Source: Sympetrum striolatum
Taxonomy: Eukaryota > Arthropoda > Insecta > Odonata > Libellulidae
NCBI GenBank assembly: GCA_947579665.1
Contig: OX388345.1
Span: 32,021,849-32,085,848, forward strand
DNA length: 64,000 nucleotides
Direction: 5' to 3'
Shown here: one piece after another, positions 11,301 through 19,860 of the stretch
Layout: the number at the start of each line of letters is the position of its first letter
How positions within the stretch are numbered: position 1 is the first letter of the stretch
Notes under the pieces: model-generated
Database searches by the model: none
Told to the model about the DNA's origin: nothing
The model's input: only the letters and a program-made list of their open reading frames with translations
Position numbers and translations under genes: made by a program

Positions 11301-12590
11301 CATTTTATGGTATCATCATCATACATTTTCAATATAGTAAAATGTTTATTTTAATAAAATACACTATCAATTGAAATTTACTTCTTAAAGTTCTTCGTAA
11401 GTAAAATCTTCCAGTATCTCAAACAATTAAATTATAATAACTTTGGAATTAATTTGAAACTACAGCCAAGTATTCCTACGACCAGCAAATTGATACATCG
11501 TAAATAACCCTGGCAAACGAGAGATTCCCTTTATTCCAAATTGTTTATTTTCCAAGACAGACGGATCCACGTTGGAATTAATTCAGATTAGAATCAAGCG
11601 CTACGACAAAAGGAGATGTAAGAAGCCCAACCCGACGTTTCAATTTAGTCTTAAAAAGAGGATAAAACGCTTACGGGAAGGAGTTTATCTAGACTCTAAC
11701 CACGGAGGTAAAGACTCCGTAACAATGGCACATTCTTGCGGCTTATTAAAAAAATAATAGCGAATGGAACCCGAAAAGTTTCATACAGCCGCGAGCGAAC
11801 CAGAAAGATTGATTAATAAAATCCCAGAGGTAGACAAGAATGAAACTTTTGTGGTTTATGATCCGTTGAACGAAAGCAATGAATGGAGGATTAGAGAAAA
11901 GCCAATGATACGCGATGAAAAAGATATTTTTTTTAAGAATAAAAGAGAATTGCAGGAAGGAGAATATTATTTAAAAAGGAGGAACCATATTGGACCCGAA
12001 TCTAGCGTAAGCTGAGCAGTACCCGAAAGATATCTATGGGAATGTCGCATTACATTGGAGAGGAGCAAATCCTTTTGTTTCCTACGGAACTTTGGAATGG
12101 AAAAAATGAGGAAATACAGAAAGCAAAACGAAAGAGGAATAATATTGGAGAGCAGGAGCAAAGTGAGGGGAAAAAGTCTCATCTTCAGATTTAGTCGTCG
12201 TAAACTGCTCCCGTTGAAATTAAAGTTGTAGCAAAACGAAAAGTACGGTATTGTGGTTCATCGCCCGATATCAAAAAACGATCGCAATGACAAAGGAACG
12301 CACCTTTAGGCTGAGGACATACAACTTTAAAAATCATTCTCGTAGAGTTAGGGATCTACTCATTTTTTTCGAGAGTCTCCGCGACATTTCCCTCTCTTGT
12401 AATCGGGGTGTTTGGAGAATAGATAAAAATACCTTCCTAAGTCAAGTCCTTGGCCGATATAGTATATAAATGATTTAATACAACTTTGCGGCTGATAATA
12501 AATTGAAATAGCCCTAACATTTTAAATGGCTCCGATGTACGATAGGAAAAAAAACATTAACTACAGAAAAAATTATTTAATAAATACGAA
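8320..12590. other. Intergenic stretch with one GC-richer patch
   Basis: No gene recognised. A CpG-containing, GC-richer patch spans roughly 10170-10850; long overlapping open frames on both strands there are best explained by base composition. An A/T-only low-complexity tract lies at about 9556-9622. Two plus-strand frames, 11764-12015 and 12251-12469, are hydrophilic and start with ATG but resemble no family known to me. Confidence 0.4.
9556..9622. repeat. AT low-complexity tract
   Basis: Runs of TAAATAAATATA-type strings made only of A and T apart from one or two bases. Likely a degenerate microsatellite. Confidence 0.8.
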
Positions 12591-12599
12591 AATATACGA

Positions 12600-12642
12600 A
12601 TATGCCTATACATTACGCATAAAACGTAATGTATAGGCATAT
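12600..12642. repeat. Perfect 18-bp inverted repeat (hairpin)
   Basis: ATATGCCTATACATTACG-type left arm (12600-12617) is perfectly complementary to the right arm (12625-12642) across a seven-base loop (CATAAAA). Fragments of the same arm, such as ATGTAATA and ACGTAA, continue in tandem to about 12675. This could be a small foldback transposon remnant. Confidence 0.8.
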
Positions 12643-12758
12643 GTAATAATATGTAATAATAACGTAACGTAATTTATAGGCGATGTAAGGCAATTACGTC
12701 GCTTCAAACCTATTCAAGCATTTAAATTAATTCATTCCTTATTTTATACTTATTATAA

Positions 12759-12804
12759 TCCACGTTACGAGTAGATTCATATCGTTAGTAACACCGACGC
12801 ATAT
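12759..12804 (+). repeat. Dispersed repeat, copy A
   Basis: Forty-six bases align without gaps to 16311-16356 at about 35 positions, with a core TAGTAACACC preceded by ATATCG. Both copies are followed by TATAAAAA-type sequence. The family is unrecognised, and its true borders are probably wider than the aligned block. Confidence 0.5.
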
Positions 12805-13065
12805 TGTATAAAAAGATCTATTATTAAATTAGAAATATTTACTCGGTTAAATGAATATACAGAAGAAAGAACAGCAAAATATTTTAAGCTACCGAAGTAC
12901 TACATACCTACATATTAACAAGAATCCACAATTCTTCGCATATTTCGAATGTATTTTTAATTTATTTACAAAGAGATTATAATGCACAAAATATTCTCCT
13001 TTGGTTAACTTCGCGATAAACTGAGTTTTCTGACGCATTCATCAGTTATCAAACTATACCTAAAA

Positions 13066-13193
13066 ACTCCGTGTTTGTAAGAAAAGAGACGTACTTTTTC
13101 CAATGGATTTTAAGATATTACTTACTTTTTTAAAATTAATTAATTTTAAAATCTTTTGAAAGAAGTACTTCTCTTTTCTTTCAAACACGAAGT
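13066..13193. mobile_element. Foldback (MITE-like) element, 128 bp
   Basis: The left arm beginning ACTCCGTGTTTGTAAGAAAA (13066) is complementary over roughly 50 bases, with scattered mismatches, to the right arm ending TTTCAAACACGAAGT (13193). The centre holds a perfect 24-base palindrome of A and T at 13128-13151. No clear target duplication is visible, so the superfamily is unknown. Confidence 0.65.
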
Positions 13194-13378
13194 ATTTCAA
13201 AGAAATTGGGTTTCAGTCTTACGACTTCACGTGCAAAGTTATTTCCTATCATTATTCCTTATATGAAGTACTTCATTTCCACAAAACATCGCCAATATCA
13301 GAGAATTTTAATGCTAAAAAGTAACCCGCGGCACAAGGACAGCCTGATGTTTTCACATGCAACCTTCTAATGAATAAA

Positions 13379-14090
13379 CTATCTCAAGTACGAATAAATA
13401 CTTAAATAATGCATCATAATTTTTAAGATCAGCTCTGCTATAATTGTAGCCGTTGAAAAAATAGGATAGAGGTATGGAATGAAACATTCATAAAAATAAA
13501 ACCCGCCATAAAGGGAATAAAGAGGGAAGACGTAGACGCAGGGGTGCGTAAAGAGAGACGGAGACATGACTTGGGAGCGAAGGTGATGAGAAAGGTGGGG
13601 AAAAAACAAAAGAAGATATGTTAGCGCGTGGATCAGAGGCGCTTTCCAGAAGAACGTCTGGCGAAGTTGATGAAGAGATGAGGAAGGAAGGAGAGGCACC
13701 GCACTGCGGCAGAGAAAGTGCCCCCACCCCGTAAAGCATCTCCGCTCTCCTCTAGCACATCCTATACCTTCAACCCCATCGCAGCGATTTATACCAATGC
13801 ATGACGGGAGAAATGACAAGGAGAGTGATGGTGAGAGAGGCAAAATAAGAAAAAGGAGTAAGAATCTGATGAGCAAACATATGACTTCGTTAATGAACGA
13901 AATTGAAACCCCGAGCTCATCCCTGCGTTTAACCCCAACAAAAGCAAGAAGCGTAATTGGAAAAAAATGGCTGAGAGACAGCTCACGAAAGATTTTCCTT
14001 GTTGGAGTTACGATAAACTTCCCCATTCAGTGGACTTTATCGAGGGAAAATAATCTATCCGCTGCTATCCGTTCTATAATGCTTTAAAAC
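13379..14090. other. Purine/pyrimidine-skewed stretch, no gene recognised
   Basis: The plus strand is rich in GAGAAAGG-type purine strings (about 13500-13860), so the minus strand shows a long pyrimidine-rich open frame of 215 codons. The predicted product is dominated by Leu, Ser, Phe and Pro runs and matches no domain. I read this as a composition artefact rather than a gene. Confidence 0.5.
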
Positions 14091-14174
14091 GCAAAAATAA
14101 GAATGAATTGAAGTGCGAAATTAAACCGTGAATGAATAAGATAGAATAACTAAAATAATAAAATAAATAATAAA

Positions 14175-14220
14175 GGGAAGACCTGGGTTCGATTCCCAGT
14201 CACGATTATATTTTTCATTT
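14175..14220 (+). mobile_element. tRNA-Gly-like SINE fragment, copy 2
   Basis: GGGAAGACCTGGGTTCGATT carries a B box (GGTTCGATTCC, 14186-14196) and continues as CCCAGTCACGATTATATTTTTCA. The part after the B box aligns with the copy at 40490-40575 (CTACTCATGTCGCTATTTTTCA). Only the 3' part of the tRNA-like head survives; the left side is A/T-rich low complexity. Confidence 0.5.
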
Positions 14221-14315
14221 CCGTTTATCCTAGGGTTATAAAAAGCATTCCCAATTATACATATAATAATATGAAATCAATCTGGCAAGCTTTAACTGTG
14301 TGGAACTCCATCCTA

Positions 14316-14402
14316 GTAAATGGGTGGGATCAACTTAACAAAATTCCACTGTTTAAACCAGTTTAAACAGTAGAATTTTTAAAATTTATTCCCACCCAAT
14401 TA
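14316..14402. mobile_element. Foldback MITE, about 87 bp
   Basis: The outer arms TAAATGGGTGGGAT and (inverted) TAATTGGGTGGGAAT match closely, and the inner arms ACTGTTTAAAC and GTTTAAACAGT are perfect. The two halves fold almost end to end. TA at each border could be a TA target duplication, which would suggest a Tc1/mariner or related superfamily, but this is inference. Confidence 0.7.
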
Positions 14403-15888
14403 CCAATATAAATAATAAATATTTCCTAGGTTGATTGAAAGCATATTCTTGTTAATTTCGTTTCGATTAATAAAATGCCGATGATATATTAATAACAGGA
14501 GGAAAATAGCTTTTCACTAGAAATACAAGTTAATATTTACAATGATATGTAATATATGTTTTTAAACTAGTAGAAAAATTAGTTTTAATCAGTGTTTCGT
14601 AGATTATAAAATATACTAAAATTATATTGCTTTTCTGTCAAGAAAGGAAACTCAAATCAAATCGAATTCACCTTAATATTGGTGAACAAAAAAAACTTGA
14701 TTTGTTTGCACCTTCACAGAAGATTAGAGAAACGAATACCATTGCATTAAAATCTGAATTACCGCTATAATAGTCCACTTGCTAGTTAAACATTGAAGTA
14801 AATTCATACTCTCGAAGCGCGAATAAATTTCACACACTGAAAATTGAAACATGAAACTCAGACTTAACAGAGAATAACGCAAAACGCATACAACACTTAA
14901 AAAGATGAGCAGACGCAATGAATAGACGCGACTCTACTAAGCGACGTATAAACCGGAGAAATGTGGAAGATCCGACGGAGGAGCGCACACTTGCCGGCGT
15001 CCTTTCCCTTAACCCACACACCGCCAGCCGTACCATAACGAGGGGTATAAATCAGGAGGAGGGAAAAACAAAAGCGAGGGAAGACTTAAAAGGACAATTT
15101 GTGTGCGTGACGCCGACGGGACGGTGCCTGTGCATCGCCGCTGCGAGTAATTTGTACGACGCTCGGAATGAATAAAAATATCCCGTCTTTTTTCTCCGAG
15201 CGCCGGCTCCATTCCAGGGAACGTTTTACGTGACGGACTCGATCTCCATGTACCACGTTCGATGCCGTATACAAAAGGTGGACGGAGTGCACAAAAGGTG
15301 GATGATGTGAAAACGGTCGCTTTAGCGGATGACTTGATTGCAGAACAGCGGAGAAAAGCGGGGAGTATCGCTTCGAAGAAAGGATTGGAATAAACTCACT
15401 GTGGGTTCTATCAACTACAGAGGATAGAGCGTAGATTTCCGAACGTATTTCCTTCCCGTGGACCCCCAGCATTCCTGATATTGAATTTTTCTGTTAAAAG
15501 GCAATATCTACTTTCCATTTGATTATATTATCTATTAAAATGGAACATTGGATTCTGAAAACTCTAAAACACTTTCAAAAATTATAAGAAAATCTTGGAC
15601 CCCCATATTTCTTTCTCCCAGACATGGAAACCCTGTAAATCTATATGGAACCCTATGGGAACCTATGGGATGGCTTTGACACAACTGTTACTATAGTAAA
15701 ATATTTAAACGTGTTTGGGTTTAATATGCTATGTTGTGTTTGCTATATGTGAGTCATGTATGTTGTGTGCTTCCTAAAATATATGCATTTCAGTTTGCAT
15801 GTACTCGTATATATATCCTAAACATGTATTTCACCTGTGATGACCAAGCCACCAGGATCGTAGCCTTTCTGCAAGGATATCTTGTATG

Positions 15889-15907
15889 ATAATAATAATA
15901 ATAATAA
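15889..15907. repeat. (ATA)n microsatellite
   Basis: Six ATA/TAA units follow a GC-richer segment (about 15835-15888). Such tracts often terminate non-LTR retrotransposons of the I and Jockey groups, but no coding remnant is visible here. Confidence 0.8.
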
Positions 15908-16310
15908 CAGTAAATTGCAATATTCTTCAAAACCCTACCGCTTATTACGATTAAAAAACTATACTACGAAAGATATATTTATCATCTCCTAATTATACTC
16001 CAACAAAGGAACCGCTAGTTTTTAACCGTGTGCGATACAGCATCTTTCCCTCTTCAAACGAATTCAATATTTAAATTTTTTCCTCCCTTATTTTACGTGA
16101 ATATTGTAGACGAAAAAACTTACGTAAATATACATAATGACCAAATCTTTTTTAAGTACAAGATTGAGATAAGAAATTACTCATCATTAATTTACTTACA
16201 CCCGTTGAGGTTGATTTCACCGGCATTAAGGGAATGAAGTACAAACTCACCTGCAAGAGAAGAGAAGAGAATATTAGATCAAGAGAATTCAAAACATCCA
16301 TAACCACATG

Positions 16311-16356
16311 TCCACGCTAAAAGTGGACTTATATCGGTAGTAACACCAGTGCGTAT
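16311..16356 (+). repeat. Dispersed repeat, copy B
   Basis: Aligns gaplessly with copy A at 12759-12804 (about 35 of 46 positions). The core ATCGGTAGTAACACC is the best conserved part, and TATAAAAAA follows in both. Confidence 0.5.
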
Positions 16357-17339
16357 AAAAAAGAAAAAAATGTATATCATCGAGTATCATCTACGAGGAT
16401 CTATTTTCACTAATATTTTATGCACGACCACGACACTGATGTGTTTGCGAATCAAGGCAAATTGAATGCGTTCTCCTAAACTGACATATATTTCGGATAT
16501 TCAAATTGTCTTTGTTTTCCTCTACATTAAATTATTCAAAAGGAGGATGCCATACAGTTATACATAGATACATACACACACATACCCTTTATTAACCATA
16601 AGGATATTTGTATCATCGAGAATAGGAATAAATGTATAAAAGAAAACAACTGGCATCGAAGCTCTTCCTATATTATACTAAGTAACAATAATTAAAGCAA
16701 TGCATTACGACAATATTTCATCGTGATTCGAAAGGTTAAATCTTAAATCATGGAATAATTTCAGAATAATCACTTAATAATCTGTCCTTGTATCTAAATG
16801 TATGAATACAAACAATGAAAATCATTACTCCGCTAATACAAATAATATTAATGAATCAAGTGACTCATTTGTGATAAAAGGCGTAGAAACAGAGGGCCCA
16901 CTATTTATCTATGGAATTTGCCCTCAGAAGATATATTTTCGGATCATTTACTAAAGAGCGCGGAGTGTTGATAACAGGGCACAAAATCATAGTAGAACTT
17001 CCTGAAACTTATCAAATTCACACTCATAGAATTTCGCAGGATTGGAACGATAAAAGACGAATATTCTATAAACTACTATTAGAATCATATTAAAGGTTAC
17101 CTTCCATGGTAAATCTTTGATAGTAAATTTTAATTCAATAATTTCTTCGTGGAGTCGTGTAAATGAAATACTGATGCAAATCAATAAAAGCGGAAAGATA
17201 AAAGTACAGATTTGTTTAATCTCATTACTCATCAAACCATATCAACCACATCTGAAAACAATTAACCCCAAATGTATATTGCTGGTAATACGACCCGCAG
17301 TAATTCGAAAAAGGTCTCAAAGATCTGCATGTCCAACAT

Positions 17340-17420
17340 TCTCCAAATACCAAGGGAGAAATCTGTTCCAGGATTCGAACTAGCGCCATCTAGGTCACCA
17401 CAGAGTAAACTCATGCCTTG
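17340..17420 (-). mobile_element. tRNA-like (SINE-type) fragment, second family
   Basis: Read on the minus strand, GTGGTGACCTAGATGGCGCT is followed by AGTTCGAATCCTGG, which contains a B-box match (GTTCGAATCC) and resembles the anticodon-to-TPsiC half of a tRNA. A complete cloverleaf cannot be drawn. The wording differs from the Gly-like copies, so this is a separate family. The segment GCGCCATCT (17383-17391) also matches the insect CTCF core on the minus strand. Confidence 0.35.
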
Positions 17421-17429
17421 CACATTTGA

Positions 17430-18120
17430 AAGTCGAAATACATAAATTCACTGTGAATACGAAACAAATTATCCCATTCTCTGAAAAGATAAATAAAATT
17501 CCTGAATTACAGACCATTTCTTCTAAAAGAAATTCGCTAGTATATTCTGAAGATTTTTAAAGAAATCCAGATGACGTAAAGGATCAAAAGTCAAACGGAC
17601 GTATCAAACGTTCCTTCATGGCTAGTTTAAATATATTACAGCGATTATTTTATGCGGACAGCATGAAATACCTCTTAGACTATTGTTAACAACATTTCAT
17701 TACTAAGCTTTTGAATTATGCAGATAATTAATTCCAAATAATGTTTTTAATTATGCTCAAACTGAACCGCTCAGTAATCCGTAAAATAAATCATATTTTA
17801 ATGCGAAATCCAATCTACAATGTAAAGTAATAATAATAAATATTATTTGGAATAATTTATAGGTACCTTTAAAAAAACATCCAATTTCGTCAAAAATTTC
17901 AAACTTTTTACTACTCTACTATTCATTGTCAGACTTCTACTGTATTTCAGACTTTTTACTACTACTCTGCTGATCTAATAGATAAAAATCATTTTCAGAC
18001 CAAATACGGTTTCGCGTACATAGACAAATCACGTCAACAAACAACAATAAGTAACCACCACGACAATAAACAACATCTAGGAGAAATACAAACAAAATTT
18101 CAGGGCATTTACAATACAAA
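17430..18120. other. AT-rich 3' flank of the glycosyltransferase gene
   Basis: No gene or transposon end seen. Several A/T runs, including a palindromic AATAATAAATATTATT-type string near 17828-17850. Confidence 0.4.
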
Positions 18121-18121
18121 C

Positions 18122-18127
18122 TTTAAT
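18122..18127 (-). terminator. Possible polyadenylation signal
   Basis: TTTAAT on the plus strand reads ATTAAA on the minus strand, about 55 bases after the glycosyltransferase stop codon. ATTAAA is the commonest variant of the eukaryotic poly(A) signal. No canonical AATAAA is closer. Confidence 0.35.
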
Positions 18128-18179
18128 TGGAAGGAATATTCATGACAAAATTAAATCATAAGCCACACAAAAATGAAGT

Positions 18180-19271
18180 TCAGTGCTGTGTATCATTGGT
18201 AACAATCTCCCAAATACTTTTCACAACCTTAGGTTCGATCTGACACGCAAACATGAATTTTCGGTAATCTTTCTTCCAAAGAAAGTGCCACAGCCGTCTC
18301 CACATTCCTTTATCAGTCGCAGCACGAGAAATGAAATCGAGGGATTCTTCTCCGTCGAGCAGATATTCGGAAAGGTGCGACAGGGTGATGTTCCGATGAC
18401 TCGCCAATATTCCGCTGACCAGGACATCGTCGATCCAGTAATAAGGCGTCCTCTGGGCAGTCTGATAAAGTTTGAAGACGACATCGCGAGAATAGATGAT
18501 GACCCAGCCTAAGCAGTACGTGGGGTATTCGAGTTGAGGATATTCTTGCGGGGTCACTCTCCATCTTGAGCGAAACGTCCTCAGCGGTCGAGCATCAGTC
18601 CTTCTACTGCAGAGAATCAAGTCACTTTTCCACGGCTTCGAGCTTCCACCAGAACCCGTCAAAAACTTCACGAACTTGGGAATGTGGACAAAAACATCAT
18701 CGTCGGTTTTAACCAGGTAGCTAGCTTTGGGGCAGTGGTAAACGAACCACTTCAGCGCCATCACGTGTTTGTACGACAAATTACGATAAGCGTCTACGAA
18801 ATTGCCCTGGATGATGTCTCCTTCAACTCGATCTTCCATTTCGACTTCTATCTCATCTTTTGGATCAAGTGAATTGCCAATCAAGAAGAAGATGTGGAAT
18901 TTGATGCCTTTTGTAAGATTCTTCGTCCAAGAACCCCATGTTTTACGAATCGCCCATCTCTTTTCCCAGTTCTCCGGGGCCGAATGAACTAGGAAGAGCA
19001 ACTGCAAATTCGGCGGTTTCACTTCGACGTCCTGGCACGGATGATGGTTGCGTATGAAGTGGAAATCACTGAGGTTGAAGAGTTTTCGGTAGTCGTTTCG
19101 ACTCAACGTGGGACCCATGAAGTTCGGCGATCTTTTTGGAACATGGACAGGCGGAATCGGATAAGCCTTCCATGGTATGTTAAGTTCGCTTTTTAGAATT
19201 AGTAAGCAAATAATAAAGGATACTAAATAACAGCAATGTAAAATTCTTTGCCACCGAATCCTTACAATCAT
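18180..19271 (-). CDS. Beta-1,3-galactosyltransferase-like enzyme (glycosyltransferase family 31)
   Basis: Predicted 363-residue type II Golgi membrane enzyme expected to transfer galactose (or GlcNAc) from a UDP-sugar in beta-1,3 linkage. Residues 1-9 are a short basic tail (RIRWQR), 10-27 a signal anchor, and about 30-80 a stem. Family motifs follow: KRWAIRKTWG (104-113), FFLIG (128-132), EDRVEGDIIQGNFVDAYRNL (146-165), the metal-binding KTDDDVFV (188-195), YPTYCLGW (249-256) and DDVLVSGI (281-288). The last motif normally starts with Glu; Asp here is conservative. Sequons lie at N66, N118, N164, N294 and N359. Length is typical for B3GALT proteins. The ATG at 19271 was chosen because the frame is closed by a stop at 19335-19337 with no earlier in-frame ATG and the base at -3 is G. 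A three-codon upstream frame (19324-19313) could dampen translation. The gene is uninterrupted, so it is a naturally single-exon gene or an intact retrocopy. Acceptor specificity, and hence the exact orthologue, cannot be fixed from sequence. Confidence 0.93.
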   Translation of the reverse strand: MIVRIRWQRILHCCYLVSFIICLLILKSELNIPWKAYPIPPVHVPKRSPNFMGPTLSRNDYRKLFNLSDFHFIRNHHPCQDVEVKPPNLQLLFLVHSAPENWEKRWAIRKTWGSWTKNLTKGIKFHIFFLIGNSLDPKDEIEVEMEDRVEGDIIQGNFVDAYRNLSYKHVMALKWFVYHCPKASYLVKTDDDVFVHIPKFVKFLTGSGGSSKPWKSDLILCSRRTDARPLRTFRSRWRVTPQEYPQLEYPTYCLGWVIIYSRDVVFKLYQTAQRTPYYWIDDVLVSGILASHRNITLSHLSEYLLDGEESLDFISRAATDKGMWRRLWHFLWKKDYRKFMFACQIEPKVVKSIWEIVTNDTQH

Positions 19272-19860
19272 TTCTCTGTTTATTTCATCGAAGTAGCGAA
19301 CAAACTTCAAACTCAAACACACATTGAAATAAAATTATAAAAACCACCTCCATCAACAATGGGTAACGAAATAGCTATTTACAAACGAAGCAACAATGTC
19401 GCTAGCGTAACCATAAACAATTTATCATTTTCTTATCCACGGTATGCCATTAATGCTATTCAATATAATAAAACTGAATAAACCAATTTAATTTTTAATA
19501 TTCAAGATTCACCGGGTTCACTTATAAGAAAACGTGAATCAGAATATGGGGTTATTTAAATTCTCGGCAATCATGACGTAAATAAATGACGATACGGTTT
19601 GTTAGTGCCAATGTTGGGATTATAGTTTGAGTCAATGTTAACTATTCATTATTATAGTGCCATAAACTCGATCTTTCTCCTTGAATTCCGGCACCTCAAA
19701 CTTCTTTCGTGATCCCATCATTCCGGGCCTAATCCGGGAAGTCCTCCGATTCGTCTTACCTCACTTTCTTCTTTCACTTTCTCCCCTTTGTTCGATGGAG
19801 CATGCCGCATTCCATCCTTTCGAAGCCTCGCCTACAGAGGGCGCCAATGTATACAAATAA
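19272..19860 (-). promoter_or_regulatory. 5' flank of the glycosyltransferase gene, possible non-coding first exon
   Basis: The first 400 bases upstream are AT-rich; 19680-19860 is GC-richer. On the minus strand this patch contains GAG|GTAAGA, a strong splice-donor sequence with the intron starting at 19759. A T-rich tract ending in TTTGAG near 19309 could be the acceptor, which would place a 5'-UTR intron before the coding exon and remove the small upstream frame. AGAGGGCGC at 19836-19844 matches the CTCF core AGRKGGCR. These are sequence resemblances only; the transcription start is not determined. Confidence 0.25.

Larger units (their letters stand above)
14410..17330. other. Intergenic stretch, no gene recognised
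   Basis: Mostly AT-rich. A GC-richer patch at about 14930-15470 has overlapping short frames on both strands without domains. Short local duplications of a GGAACCTATGGGA-type string occur near 15645-15670. A trinucleotide tract is annotated at 15889-15907. Confidence 0.4.

Noticed and set aside
13868..13915. CTGATGAG followed by GAAA, considered as another hammerhead core
   Set aside because: No complementary stem II can be formed between the two boxes.
13379..14026. 215-codon minus-strand frame
   Set aside because: The product consists of Leu/Ser/Phe/Pro-rich runs produced by a pyrimidine-rich strand, overlaps other open frames and has no domain.
15580..15640. GGAAACCCTG string resembling a right hAT end
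   Set aside because: No matching left end or 8-bp duplication found upstream.
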